The position numbers and the translations under genes are program-made. This document shows positions 10,002-19,253 of a stretch of DNA of 64,000 nucleotides, in pieces. Origin of the DNA: Pelotalea chapellei (GTDB lineage: Bacteria; Desulfobacterota; Desulfuromonadia; Geobacterales; Pseudopelobacteraceae); assembly GCF_018531195.1 (NCBI RefSeq), contig NZ_JAHDYS010000002.1, positions 124,001 to 188,000 on the forward strand, written 5' to 3'. Position 1 is the stretch's first letter, and every line of letters starts with the position of its first letter. The notes beneath the pieces are model-generated. The model was not told where the DNA came from. It saw nothing but the letters and a program-made list of their open reading frames with translations, and ran no database searches.

Positions 10002-10957
10002 AAATCAAGCCGATGGACCTTTCCGGAGTCAGCACCTATCCGATCAGCGATCGCAACAACAAGGTTTCCCTGAAACGTGACTTTGCGGGTGACATTACAC
10101 CGGGTATGAGCGTCTCCGCCCTGTTGGCGGCCCTACCCAACCAACTGGGGGGTGAAAGCCTGAATAGCGTCATTAATGCAGTGGTCAAGGCCCGTGAAAA
10201 CGGCAAGCCCGTCTCCATCGCCATTGGCGGGCATGTCATCAAATGTGGTCTTCAGCCGGTTTTAAAAAAATTGATCGAAGCTGATATCATCACCGCCGTA
10301 GCCATGAACGGATCAGCCAGCATCCATGACTACGAAATCTCACTGATCGGCGAGACCAGTGAAGATGTGGGAGCTGTCCTGCACTGCGGCACCTTCGGCA
10401 TGGCCGAAGAGACCGGACACGACATCAATAGCGCACTTGCAGCCGGTGTCGCCGACGGAATCGGATACGGGGAAGCGCTTGGGCGCTTCATCGTGGAAAA
10501 TCAAAATCCATACATTGCCTCCAGTCTGCTGGCAACCTGCTATGAAAAGGAAATTCCGGCAACCGTGCATGTGGCTGTGGGAACAGACATCATCCATCAG
10601 CATCCGCTGTGTGACGGTGCTCTTCTTGGCCAAGCCACCTTCACAGATTTCCGGTTGTTCACCTCGGTTGTGTCCACACTCGGCAATGGCGGCGTATTTC
10701 TCAACATAGGCAGTGCCGTGATCATGCCTGAAGTTTTTCTCAAGGCTCTCTCTGTTGCCCAGAATCTTGGCTTCCACGTAGATCACTTCACAACTGCCAA
10801 CTTCGACATGACCCAGCACTACCGCCCCCTGCAGAACGTCGTCAAACGTCCCACAGCCGGTACCAGCCGCGGCCTGACCATTACCGGTCATCATGAAATC
10901 ATGCTTCCGCTCCTGGCCGCTGGTATCCTGGACAAAATTGGAGCCAAGCATGGATAG
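9998..10957 (+). CDS. Conserved 319-aa protein in the heptose operon
   Basis: I do not recognise a characterised function. The protein has no signal peptide or membrane segment and looks like a Rossmann-type enzyme. Features include [16 protein letters not shown] near residue 75, [16 protein letters not shown] near 105 and a His-rich [17 protein letters not shown] near 192. [18 protein letters not shown] lies near 230. The GGH...[10 protein letters not shown] and [10 protein letters not shown] segments recall the NAD-binding fold of deoxyhypusine synthase-like proteins, but this is only a resemblance. It overlaps gmhA at its start and hldE at its end, so it is co-translated with the ADP-heptose pathway and may act on a heptose or related sugar. 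Confidence 0.85.
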   Translation: MKIKPMDLSGVSTYPISDRNNKVSLKRDFAGDITPGMSVSALLAALPNQLGGESLNSVINAVVKARENGKPVSIAIGGHVIKCGLQPVLKKLIEADIITAVAMNGSASIHDYEISLIGETSEDVGAVLHCGTFGMAEETGHDINSALAAGVADGIGYGEALGRFIVENQNPYIASSLLATCYEKEIPATVHVAVGTDIIHQHPLCDGALLGQATFTDFRLFTSVVSTLGNGGVFLNIGSAVIMPEVFLKALSVAQNLGFHVDHFTTANFDMTQHYRPLQNVVKRPTAGTSRGLTITGHHEIMLPLLAAGILDKIGAKHG

Positions 10958-12413
10958 GAAAACTGTTGAATCTCTTTTTCAGCACATAGGTGATATCACC
11001 TGTCTGGTGGTCGGCGACCTGATGCTTGACGAATACCTTTGGGGAAAAGCCGAACGGATTTCACCGGAAGCACCCGTGCAGGTGGTGGACATAGTCCGCG
11101 AGGAATTGCGTCTGGGAGGGGCCGGCAATGTTGTCAACAATCTGGTTGCACTTGGTGCTCAGGTCCAAGTCTGCTCAGTTGTGGGAGATGATGACAACGG
11201 TTGGTCCCTGATCAAGGAGTTCAATCGCAGAAACGTGACCATCGATGCAATATTCAAGGACCCTGAGCGCAGGACCAGCCGCAAGACTCGCGTCGTTGCA
11301 GCTAACCAGCAGATTGTCCGCATAGACAGGGAGTCGCGTGATCCCATTTCCGATAAGATGGAACAACAGGTTTGCGAGTGGATCACCGGCAATATCAGTC
11401 GATTTAAGGTAGTGTTGCTGTCCGACTATCTCAAAGGTGTACTCACTCCCCGGGTAGTCGCCACTATAATCAGTGCAGCCCGCTCAGTTGGAATTCCGGT
11501 TCTGGTCGATCCCAAGGGAGACGACTATACCCGCTACCACGGGGCAACCCTCCTTACTCCCAATCGTAAAGAAGCAGAAACAGCAGCCCGTATCCCCATT
11601 CGTGATAATGCTTCCCTTGACCAGGCCGCACGGAAGATCATGGAGACTGCCGGACTTGACCACCTGCTGATTACACGTAGCGAGGAAGGTATGTCACTCT
11701 TCTTGGACTCTGGGGCTGTGCATATTCCCACTGTAGCCCGGGAAGTTTTCGATGTATCCGGGGCAGGTGATACCGTGCTGGCCTCATTGGCCATCGGCAT
11801 AGCTGCCGGCATGGGTACTACCGAGGCTGCCCGCCTGGCAAATGTGGCCGCCGGCATAGCGGTCGGCAAACTGGGAACTTCTACTGTTTCTGCGGATGAG
11901 ATCATCAGTGCCGTAGCACTTGTGCACAGCGACAGCGATTCAAAGATTAAAAATCGTGATGTTTTGACTGCGACAATTGCAACAGAAAAAGCACGTGGCA
12001 AACGCATCGTCTTTACCAATGGCTGTTTTGACCTGCTGCATGCGGGCCATGTCAAATATCTGCAAAAAGCCCGCAACCTTGGGGATCTGCTCGTCCTCGG
12101 CTTGAACAGCGATGCCTCGGTACGCCGCCTGAAAGGAGAGAATCGCCCCTTGATCGGCGAAGAGGAGCGTGCCCACATTCTGGCCGCCTTGAATTGCATC
12201 GATTATGTAGTAATTTTCGATGAAGATACTCCGCTGGAACTGATAACTGCCCTCCGACCTGATATTCTTGTCAAAGGCGGCGACTACACGCCTGAAGGTG
12301 TTGTCGGAAAAGAAGTGGTTGAAGCGTACGGCGGCAGAGTAGAACTTGTATCTTTTGTTGATGGAAAATCAACTACCAACATTATAGAACGAGTTCTGGA
12401 GCGGTATTCCTAA
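10950..12413 (+). CDS. hldE: Bifunctional heptose-7-phosphate kinase / heptose-1-phosphate adenylyltransferase
   Basis: 487 aa with two domains. Residues 1-320 are a PfkB-family sugar kinase: GGAGNVVNNLVALGA near the N-terminus and DVSGAGDTVLASLA with the catalytic Asp. Residues about 340-487 are a cytidylyltransferase-like domain with TNGCFDLLHAGHVKYL (HxGH) and a KSTTNIIERV tail. It makes D-glycero-beta-D-manno-heptose 1,7-bisphosphate and later activates the sugar with ATP. The start at ATG 10950 has GGAG six bases upstream and overlaps the preceding stop by eight bases. The fused form is typical for LPS-type ADP-heptose. Confidence 0.96.
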   Translation: MDRKTVESLFQHIGDITCLVVGDLMLDEYLWGKAERISPEAPVQVVDIVREELRLGGAGNVVNNLVALGAQVQVCSVVGDDDNGWSLIKEFNRRNVTIDAIFKDPERRTSRKTRVVAANQQIVRIDRESRDPISDKMEQQVCEWITGNISRFKVVLLSDYLKGVLTPRVVATIISAARSVGIPVLVDPKGDDYTRYHGATLLTPNRKEAETAARIPIRDNASLDQAARKIMETAGLDHLLITRSEEGMSLFLDSGAVHIPTVAREVFDVSGAGDTVLASLAIGIAAGMGTTEAARLANVAAGIAVGKLGTSTVSADEIISAVALVHSDSDSKIKNRDVLTATIATEKARGKRIVFTNGCFDLLHAGHVKYLQKARNLGDLLVLGLNSDASVRRLKGENRPLIGEEERAHILAALNCIDYVVIFDEDTPLELITALRPDILVKGGDYTPEGVVGKEVVEAYGGRVELVSFVDGKSTTNIIERVLERYS

Positions 12414-12492
12414 CTTTACTCTTTTAATTTTAGGTGGTTTTAGTCTGCCAAATCTGCTATGAGCTGATAAAATTATCATATAGGAGCGGGCC

Positions 12493-13230
12493 ATGGTGTG
12501 TAAATCCAGTGACAGGGGACTGTGGGTTATGGGTGTCAAACCCGAGAGTGGGCGTGAAGTGCTTCTCCGCTCGTATCTTGAAACAGGAGGGTACAACTGC
12601 TGCCTCGGACAACTGGATGATCTGGCTGAATCACGCCCGTTGGGGATTGTGCTGGATATTTCCCCCTTTTCCGATGACGGTTGGGGACTGCTTCTCAAGA
12701 TCAAAGAAAATCCTGCTACACGTAACATACCTGTTTTGCCGATCTTCCTCAGCGAATCTGGAGCGGTGGGCGGAGTCTTTCCGGTTGCCGGATTTTTTAC
12801 TCTTCCGCTGGACGAAACGCACCTGCTGGATCGACTCGCAATTTACGGACTGACAGAAGAGGCCGAAACATGGGACCTGGAAGCTCTTATCGTGTCACGC
12901 AATGGCGAGGAAAAACTTGCCAAAACTGTAGAAAAAATTGGTTTTGAAGCTGTCATGGCTTATAACGGCAAGGAAGCGCTGGCTCTGACTTCTATCAAAC
13001 CGAAGTATCTTGCATTCTGTGCAATGATGCTTGCCGACATGTCGGCTTTTGAATTTTTGGAAAAGCTCCGTCTCTACCCTTACAGCGGTAATATGCCGGT
13101 ATTCGTGTTACTAAAGAGTGAAATGAAAGATGGAGAAAAAACCGCCATGAGCAGAGATATTGCGCACCTGGTACGTAAAAAAGAACTCAGTTGCGAAGAA
13201 TTTCTTAGCCATCTGCGCCGACGCGACTGA
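12493..13230 (+). CDS. Protein with two degenerate response-regulator receiver-like domains
   Basis: 245 aa. Residues about 8-115 and 130-240 each look like a CheY fold: GIVLDISPFSDDGWGLLLKIKENPATRNIPVLPIF in the first, and a YLAFCAMMLADMSAFEFLEKLR segment in the second. In the first, LDIS keeps the Asp at the usual phospho-acceptor site. In the second this position reads FCAM, so phosphorylation there is unlikely. There is no output domain. The ATG has AGGAGC upstream. It follows hldE by 79 bases and precedes a strong terminator. A regulatory partner role is an inference. Confidence 0.65.
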   Translation: MVCKSSDRGLWVMGVKPESGREVLLRSYLETGGYNCCLGQLDDLAESRPLGIVLDISPFSDDGWGLLLKIKENPATRNIPVLPIFLSESGAVGGVFPVAGFFTLPLDETHLLDRLAIYGLTEEAETWDLEALIVSRNGEEKLAKTVEKIGFEAVMAYNGKEALALTSIKPKYLAFCAMMLADMSAFEFLEKLRLYPYSGNMPVFVLLKSEMKDGEKTAMSRDIAHLVRKKELSCEEFLSHLRRRD

Positions 13231-13251
13231 TTTCCAGTTTGTTTTTTTACA

Positions 13252-13292
13252 ACAAAAACAGCCGTTCCCTAATCAGGAACGGCTGTTTTTAT
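13252..13292. terminator. Bidirectional Rho-independent terminator
   Basis: A stem of AACAGCCGTTCC and GGAACGGCTGTT with loop CTAATCA is flanked by A-run on the left and T-run on the right. It ends the rightward heptose operon, and on the other strand the leftward foldase gene at 13341. Confidence 0.9.
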
Positions 13293-13340
13293 TACTGATG
13301 ATACTATTATCAAGGGCGCCCGAAAGCTCCCACAGAAGAG

Positions 13341-14408
13341 TTACAACAGTCCCTTCAAGTCTCTGATATCGATCGTGGCCTTGGCGCGAAGATCCTTGGC
13401 CCACTGGCTGAAACGTTCCTCCGATTTCTTGCGGTACAGCGACTCTTCAATCTCACCCTTAACGCTTTCAAACGGCTTCATCTTGCCACTTATCCGCTCC
13501 TCCAGCTTGATGATGTGAAACCCGGCAGGGGTATAAACCAGTTCACTTATATCCCCCGGTTTCAGGGAGATTACTGCCTGCTCCAGTTCGGGTTGCATAT
13601 CCCCCTTCCTGAAACGTCCCAACTCTCCGCCATCCTTACGAGCTGCAGGATCTTCCGAATAGGTCTTGGCTAGCTCAGCGAAATCCTTGCCATTTTTGGC
13701 CTCGGCCAGCACCATGAGAGCCGTGGTCATGCTGCGTTTGATCTCCTCGGATGAAGCCTTTTCAGTAGCCTTGAAGAAAATGTGCCTGGCGCGAAAAGCA
13801 TCTTCTTCGGCATATTTTATCCTGTTAGCTTCATAAAACTCCCGCGCTTCTGTTTCACTAACCAGAATCTTGGAGCGGACCTCCATGCTGATCAGTTTGA
13901 GCTTTTCAAGCTGCTCCGTCAGCTGACTGCGATATTGATCAAAGGAGAGTCCCTGTCCGGCCAGAGCCGAAACAAGCGCCTCCTGGGACATGTTGTTCTG
14001 CTTTTTGACGTCATCTATGGATTGACGAATTTCTTCTTCACTAATCTTGATGTTCAGTTCCCGTATCTTTTGTTCCACCAGGTGTTTTTCCACCAGAGCG
14101 TCCAGCGCGGCACGTCGGATCCGATGTCGCTCCGCATCATCTAAAGCGCCTTTTTTCTCCTTTTCCCTGATGGCTGATTGCGCTTCCCGGTTTACTTCAT
14201 ACAAAGTGATAATTTCATCATTGACAACAGCGGCCACCGCATTGATCACCTTACCGGAACTGGTAATGGTGGCTGGCGCCGCTTCGGGCTGCTCTGCCTT
14301 GACTGTCGCGACCACATCTCTGGTTACAGGCACAGGTTCCTTATGAGCGCAACCGGAGACGAAGAGCAGGCAGAGTGGCAATAGAGATATAACATTTCGG
14401 GTGGTCAT
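13341..14408 (-). CDS. SurA-like periplasmic peptidyl-prolyl isomerase lipoprotein
   Basis: 355 aa. The N-terminus MTTRNVISLLPLCLLFVSGC is a lipoprotein signal with a VSGC lipobox, so LspA should cleave before Cys20. A SurA N-terminal-like helical region follows (ALDALVEKHLVEQKIRELNI). One PPIC rotamase domain covers about residues 200-300, with ARHIFF and the GGELGRFRKGDMQPELEQA and TPAGFHIIKLEER signatures. Start ATG 14408 has GAGGTGA upstream. It lies 101 bases downstream of a second foldase gene on the same strand. The likely role is outer-membrane protein or cytochrome folding in the periplasm. Confidence 0.88.
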   Translation of the reverse strand: MTTRNVISLLPLCLLFVSGCAHKEPVPVTRDVVATVKAEQPEAAPATITSSGKVINAVAAVVNDEIITLYEVNREAQSAIREKEKKGALDDAERHRIRRAALDALVEKHLVEQKIRELNIKISEEEIRQSIDDVKKQNNMSQEALVSALAGQGLSFDQYRSQLTEQLEKLKLISMEVRSKILVSETEAREFYEANRIKYAEEDAFRARHIFFKATEKASSEEIKRSMTTALMVLAEAKNGKDFAELAKTYSEDPAARKDGGELGRFRKGDMQPELEQAVISLKPGDISELVYTPAGFHIIKLEERISGKMKPFESVKGEIEESLYRKKSEERFSQWAKDLRAKATIDIRDLKGLL

Positions 14409-14435
14409 ACTCACCTCTTCAGAGGACTTACATGT

Positions 14436-14468
14436 CGAAAGGGTGGGCACGACAGGCCCACCCTTTCG
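14436..14468 (-). terminator. Stem-loop between the two foldase genes
   Basis: A perfect 13-bp stem, CGAAAGGGTGGGC with GCCCACCCTTTCG, and a 7-base loop. It lies after the stop of the upstream foldase gene. There is no T-run on the minus strand, so it could attenuate transcription or stabilise the upstream transcript. Confidence 0.6.
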
Positions 14469-14508
14469 GTTGTGTTCACACAGTCAGGATATACTACCGC
14501 TTCTACAA

Positions 14509-15459
14509 TTATTTTTTCTCAGCCGGAGCTGCTGAAGCTGCCGGCTTTATTTCGTTTGGTGCCGGAGCGCTTTCCTTCTTGCCACCCATGGCATTCAAAG
14601 CATCTTCCTTGACCGTGATCTTAGCATCTTTCTTGAGATCTTCCTTGATCTTCTGGAAAATTTCCTGCTGCTTTGTAGGCATGATGGCGCCCTTGATCTG
14701 CTCCTTCACCTCTTCAAACGGACGAGTGCCAGCAGGGCGCTTGCCGGTCAACTTGATGATATGGAAACCGAAATCTGACTTTACCACATCTGAAACCTGA
14801 CCTTCCTTCAGAGCAAGGGCCGCTTTTTCAAAAGCCGGTACCATGGAGCCTTTTCCGAACCATCCCAGATCACCACCTTTTGCTGCAGATGAATCAACAG
14901 AATGTTTCTTGGCCAGTTCCTCAAAATTTGCGCCTGATTTAATCTGTGCAAGCAGGTCCTTGGCCTCCTTTTCGGTCTTTACCAGAATATGGCTGGCTTT
15001 GATCTGCTCGCCAGCTTTAAATTTATCGATGTTCTGCTGATAGAACTTCTTCAGGTCGGCATCTGAAACCTGTGAGTCGGTTTCAACCTTTTTCTTGAGA
15101 TAAGCCTCGACAATCAGACGTTTTTTCAGATCCTTCATTTTCTCTTCGATTTCAGGTCCTTTGTCGACACCTTCTTTGGATGCTTGCTGCAGGATCAGCT
15201 CACGGATAACCATGGTATCCAGCATTTCTTTGCGACCCTGAGGAGTATCGGCCATTGCCTTTAGGTACTCCGGCAAATTTTTGAGTTCCCTGTTGTAGTC
15301 GCCGGTGGTGATGGTGCTGCCATTCACTTCCGCCAGTACCTGGCCTTCTTTTTTTGACTCAGCTTTTGATCCTGAAGTTGTCGAGCCGCCCTGGCAGCCG
15401 AAAAGTGCAGCTGCACACAGGGTAACGGCAATACATTTAGCAGTGGTAATAGCTTTCAC
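14509..15459 (-). CDS. PPIC-type peptidyl-prolyl isomerase lipoprotein (PrsA/SurA-like)
   Basis: 316 aa with a lipoprotein signal ending LCAAALFGC (Cys22). Low-complexity Ser/Lys sequence follows, then a helical chaperone region (ELILQQASKEGVDKGPEIEEKMKDL). One PPIC domain spans about residues 150-245 (IKASHILVKT, GGDLGWFGKGSMVPAFEKA, FGFHIIKLTGKRP). The C-terminal tail is Lys-, Pro- and Ala-rich. The GTG start has AAGGAG upstream. It is the first gene of a pair with the similar gene at 13341. Such tandem foldases are familiar in Geobacter-like genomes with many exported cytochromes. Confidence 0.88.
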   Translation of the reverse strand: MKAITTAKCIAVTLCAAALFGCQGGSTTSGSKAESKKEGQVLAEVNGSTITTGDYNRELKNLPEYLKAMADTPQGRKEMLDTMVIRELILQQASKEGVDKGPEIEEKMKDLKKRLIVEAYLKKKVETDSQVSDADLKKFYQQNIDKFKAGEQIKASHILVKTEKEAKDLLAQIKSGANFEELAKKHSVDSSAAKGGDLGWFGKGSMVPAFEKAALALKEGQVSDVVKSDFGFHIIKLTGKRPAGTRPFEEVKEQIKGAIMPTKQQEIFQKIKEDLKKDAKITVKEDALNAMGGKKESAPAPNEIKPAASAAPAEKK

Positions 15460-15555
15460 GGAATCTCCTTTTGCAGATACATTAAAGTAGTTAAAAACTT
15501 ATAAAAACTAGCATAACACCAGGCCCTTATCAAGCGCTTTCTGGCTGCCTGCCGG

Positions 15556-17274
15556 TCATGCAGGAGCTTCTGCCAGCCCTGCAGCAGCATCGTCACCGAT
15601 TCCACCAAAACCTTCCTCGATTGTCTCCGCGCGATGCAATGCGGAACGGATGTTGGGCAGAATATTTCTGGCTCCCATCAGGCGGGGAAGATTAGAGTTA
15701 AGCAGGATCTTGCGCGGTTCCCCCCGGACACCGCAGAGAATCAACATCCTTCCTGATGCATGCAACTTCTCATAAAATTGCTCGATGGCATAAATTCCGG
15801 TTGCATCGATTGCTGTCATGTAGCGTAAACGAAGAATGACCACCGGCTGCAACTTGTCGACGGAAAGAGCCAATTTATGCAGTTTTTCTGCTGAACCGAA
15901 TAAAAACGGCCCCTGAACATGAAACATACTCACATAGTGGGGAATATTATGATCCTGAACAATATGGTTTTTAGCCTCTTCCAGTGTTTCGGTTGTAAGC
16001 GGCGCAACCACTGTAGAACGGGAAACCTGATAAATATACAGCAGGGCGGCCAGAGTCATGCCGACTTCAACGGCAATGGTCAGGTCGGCGACAACCGTCA
16101 GGATGAAGGTAATCAACCAGACCGAAATATCTTTACTGCTCAGTCGGAGAATCATCGGGATCTCCCGCCATTCACCCATGTTGTAAGCCACCACGAAAAG
16201 AACGGCTGCTAATGTGCCGAGGGGGATGAATCGGGCCAAAGGAGCCGCAAACAGGATTATGAACAGCAGTGTCACAGCATGGATAATGCCTGAGAAAGGG
16301 GAGCGGGCTCCTGAGCGGATATTGGTGGCAGTACGGGCGATGGCCCCGGTGACCGGGATACCACCGAAAAAGGGAACCGTAAGGTTTGCAATCCCTTGTG
16401 CAACCAGTTCCACGTTGGAATTATGACGGTCACCACTCATTGAATCGGCCACAACTGCTGAAAGAAGACTTTCGATTGCAGCCAGAATCGCCACTGTCAA
16501 AGCGGCGGGTAACAGCGGGATGATCAGGTCCTGCCTGAATTCAGGCAACGCGAAGTGGGGAAGTCCGGTCGGAATACCCCCGAACTTTGTACCTATGGTC
16601 TCGACAGGTATTCCAAACGAAGCTACGCACGCGGTTACGCCAACCAGTGCAATAATAGAACCGGGCACCCGCCTGGTGATCCGAGGCATAAGCAGGATTA
16701 CTGCCAAGGATAGAAGTGTCAGGATAACTGTCAGCAGATCTGTGGTACGGATATGCTCAAAAATGAAGCGCATACGTTCGATAAACTCGCTGGGAACTTG
16801 TCCGGCCACCTTTAAACCAAGAAAATCCTTGATTTGGGTAGAGGCGATCAGAACCGCTATGCCGTTGGTAAATCCTATGATGACCGGTCTGGGAATGTAT
16901 TTGACGGCACTCCCCAAACCTGTCAAACCCAGAAAAATCAGAATGCAGCCAGCCATCATAGTTACCATCAGCAGCCCGGACAGGCCATGCTTGCTTATAA
17001 TGGCGGCTATAACTACCACAAAGGCACCGGTTGGCCCTCCTATCTGACAACGCGAACCACCAAGCGCTGAAATGAGAAAACCGGCTATAATCGCGGTATA
17101 TATGCCTGCCTGGGGAGTCACACCAGAAGAGATGCCAAAAGCCATTGCCAGTGGCAAGGCGACAAGGCCAACAGTAATGCCGCTGGTCAGGTCAGCAATC
17201 AGATCAGAGCGCTTATACCCCTTGAGAGACTCAACTGATTTGGGCAACCATGTGTACATCCTTGAAGATTTCAA
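15556..17274 (-). CDS. SulP-family anion transporter with STAS domain
   Basis: 572 aa. The N-terminal 430 residues carry about ten to twelve membrane helices. The SulP signature GITVGLVALPLAMAFGISSG lies near residue 33. A cytoplasmic STAS domain follows (about 440-555), with VVILRLRYMTAIDATGIYAIEQF holding the STAS loop. The family exchanges sulfate, bicarbonate or other anions across the inner membrane; which one applies cannot be read here. The start is TTG 17274 with AAGGAG seven bases upstream. It stands as a single gene downstream of the EndoQ-like gene. Confidence 0.9.
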   Translation of the reverse strand: MKSSRMYTWLPKSVESLKGYKRSDLIADLTSGITVGLVALPLAMAFGISSGVTPQAGIYTAIIAGFLISALGGSRCQIGGPTGAFVVVIAAIISKHGLSGLLMVTMMAGCILIFLGLTGLGSAVKYIPRPVIIGFTNGIAVLIASTQIKDFLGLKVAGQVPSEFIERMRFIFEHIRTTDLLTVILTLLSLAVILLMPRITRRVPGSIIALVGVTACVASFGIPVETIGTKFGGIPTGLPHFALPEFRQDLIIPLLPAALTVAILAAIESLLSAVVADSMSGDRHNSNVELVAQGIANLTVPFFGGIPVTGAIARTATNIRSGARSPFSGIIHAVTLLFIILFAAPLARFIPLGTLAAVLFVVAYNMGEWREIPMILRLSSKDISVWLITFILTVVADLTIAVEVGMTLAALLYIYQVSRSTVVAPLTTETLEEAKNHIVQDHNIPHYVSMFHVQGPFLFGSAEKLHKLALSVDKLQPVVILRLRYMTAIDATGIYAIEQFYEKLHASGRMLILCGVRGEPRKILLNSNLPRLMGARNILPNIRSALHRAETIEEGFGGIGDDAAAGLAEAPA

Positions 17275-17325
17275 AAGATTTCTCCTTCTGATGTGAAGTT
17301 TCTATTGCTGGCTAATTCTCCTGCC

Positions 17326-18627
17326 TTACTTTGTAAGTTGCTTAGCGAATACGGTTCGTTCCAGATTCATCAACTCCAACTCTCCTTCCTCAAATGCACG
17401 AATGACACCATACTCACCATCGTAACCGGGCTGCCTGACCACCTGGCCCATTCGCATGCGCCGTATCGCTTCGCATAACGCAGGAGATACAAGCTGGATC
17501 TCCTCCAGCGGCGCATGTAGTAACAAGTTGAATTCTGACCCGAAGCAATCGATGGCACAGGCATATTGGCGCATGACCTCTTTGGATGTCGACCCCTTAC
17601 CGATGATATCGCTTAACACTTCGGCAAGAGGGATCAAGCTGAAAACTTCAGGAGAACCAGGAGCATGCTCGGGCCGGCAGCGGTCGGCCAGGTCCATGAT
17701 CCGGTGATACACCCCGATGGTCACCGCTTTACCACAGACCGGGCAACGCCCATCGAGCCTTCGTGTTTCAAGCGGATCAAGACAGATTTGACAGGCTCGG
17801 TGACCATCGCAATGATATTTGCCTTCTTCCGGAAAAAATTCCACTGTGCCTCGAAACGTCTCGCGCTGTTTCGTCTTAATTGCATCACGCAGAGAAAAGA
17901 AATCCAGATCCGTGAAAAAAAGATTGGCTTCGCGCCCCAACCGGGAGGGTGAGTGAGAGTCCGAATTTGAGATTAAGGCGAAACGGTCAAGGGACGAAAT
18001 CAAGCGATTCATATCAGGATCCGAAGAAAGTCCCGTCTCCAGTGCGAAGACATGCTCGCTCAGATCTCCGAAACATTCCGTTACACTGTCAAAACCCGAG
18101 CGGGAGCCAAACAGGGAAAACCAGGGGGTCCAGATATGGGCCGGCACCAAAAAACCTTCCGGAGCATTCTCCAGGAGAATTTCAAGAAGATCGTGACTGT
18201 CAAGCCCCAGAATGGGCCGACCATCCGAAGCAATGTTGCCAATTTTGGCCAGGCGGCTATTTATCCGTTCTGCGCTATTAAAGTCGGGAACGTACAAAAG
18301 GTTATGCACCTTGCGCACAGCACCGTGACGTTTATAGATGCAGCTTATCTCAGCCGAAAGCAGGAAACGAATTGGACCGGGCGCTGTGGTAACATCTGGA
18401 AATATGGCGGGAAAAGTTGTTTCGTCTTTGAGGCGGAAAAGACCTGGCTCTGCAGGCACAAGCTCTTCTTTTAAAAGATTGAACCACCCGGGATGGGTGA
18501 AGTCCCCGGTAGCCAGCACCTGAATGCCCTTGATCGCGGCCCAGGCAGCCAGTCCCGGCAGATTACTGTCCCTGCTGGTAGCACGTGAATAGGAAGAATG
18601 AATGTGAAGATCTGCTATGATATTCAT
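17326..18627 (-). CDS. Endonuclease Q-like PHP-domain nuclease
   Basis: 433 aa. The N-terminus IIADLHIHSSYSRA is a PHP metal-binding motif (DxHxH). Further metal ligands are likely in ATGDFTHPGW, LLSAEISCIYK, GLDSHDLLEIL and NSDSHS. In the C-terminal half four cysteines (CQIC and CPVC) form a zinc site. This order of PHP, zinc finger and helical tail matches endonuclease Q. EndoQ cuts DNA 5' of deaminated bases and abasic sites and is known from archaea and some bacteria. Activity here is an inference from family. The ribosome site at ATG 18627 is weak. Confidence 0.75.
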   Translation of the reverse strand: MNIIADLHIHSSYSRATSRDSNLPGLAAWAAIKGIQVLATGDFTHPGWFNLLKEELVPAEPGLFRLKDETTFPAIFPDVTTAPGPIRFLLSAEISCIYKRHGAVRKVHNLLYVPDFNSAERINSRLAKIGNIASDGRPILGLDSHDLLEILLENAPEGFLVPAHIWTPWFSLFGSRSGFDSVTECFGDLSEHVFALETGLSSDPDMNRLISSLDRFALISNSDSHSPSRLGREANLFFTDLDFFSLRDAIKTKQRETFRGTVEFFPEEGKYHCDGHRACQICLDPLETRRLDGRCPVCGKAVTIGVYHRIMDLADRCRPEHAPGSPEVFSLIPLAEVLSDIIGKGSTSKEVMRQYACAIDCFGSEFNLLLHAPLEEIQLVSPALCEAIRRMRMGQVVRQPGYDGEYGVIRAFEEGELELMNLERTVFAKQLTK

Positions 18628-18685
18628 GACAAGTTCAATATCTTACCAGAATACACTAAAGCGGTGAAGCGTAATCATTGACAAG

Positions 18686-19198
18686 ATGAGACTCTTCACC
18701 GTAGAACATACCACTATGATCAATAAGGATAAGCTCAAGAAACAATTCAAGTCCATCCTGTCTCTGGACAGCCACCCCGGGCACATCGCAGCCGGCTTTG
18801 CCGTGGGTGTATTTATCAGCTTCACTCCCTTTTTCGGCCTGCACACTCCGCTCGCTATTGCCATGGCATTCATATTCCGGCTCAACAAGGTTACTTGCAT
18901 AACCGGGGCCTGGGTCAATACTCCCCTGACCGTCGTGCCGGCCCTGGTTGCAAGCTACAATATCGGCCGCTTTCTGAGCGGGAAGCCGGCCAAAGTCCTA
19001 GTATTAAAAGATCTGGATTGGCACTCTCTTCAGCCATACGCCAAATCACTCCTGTTGGGGAGCTCGGTCATCGGCTTTACTGCTGCAGTTATCAGTTACT
19101 TCGTCTGCTACTGGCTGGTAGTGGTCTTCCGGCGCAAGGATGCCGGATTAAAGGAAATGACGCGGGAAATGGAAGAGGTAGGGGAAGAGCTGGAATAA
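18686..19198 (+). CDS. DUF2062 membrane protein
   Basis: 170 aa. A charged N-terminal helix is followed by about three membrane segments: HIAAGFAVGVFISFTPFFGL, LAIAMAFIFRLNK and, near residue 130, GFTAAVISYFVCYWLVVVF. The FTPFFGLHTPLA and WVNTPLTVVP stretches are the hallmark of DUF2062, also found beside glycosyltransferases. Function is unknown. Start choice is uncertain: ATG 18686 has only a weak ribosome site, and ATG 18716 is a possible alternative. It is followed by a terminator and faces the phosphate transporter. Confidence 0.8.
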   Translation: MRLFTVEHTTMINKDKLKKQFKSILSLDSHPGHIAAGFAVGVFISFTPFFGLHTPLAIAMAFIFRLNKVTCITGAWVNTPLTVVPALVASYNIGRFLSGKPAKVLVLKDLDWHSLQPYAKSLLLGSSVIGFTAAVISYFVCYWLVVVFRRKDAGLKEMTREMEEVGEELE

Positions 19199-19219
19199 AA
19201 CAGATACATCATTTCATCA

Positions 19220-19251
19220 GAAAGGGCGGGTTGTTTTCCCGCCCTTTTTTT
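19220..19251 (+). terminator. Rho-independent terminator after the DUF2062 gene
   Basis: AAAGGGCGGG and CCCGCCCTTT form a 10-bp stem with loop TTGTTTT, followed by T7. It lies between convergent genes. Confidence 0.9.
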
Positions 19252-19253
19252 AT

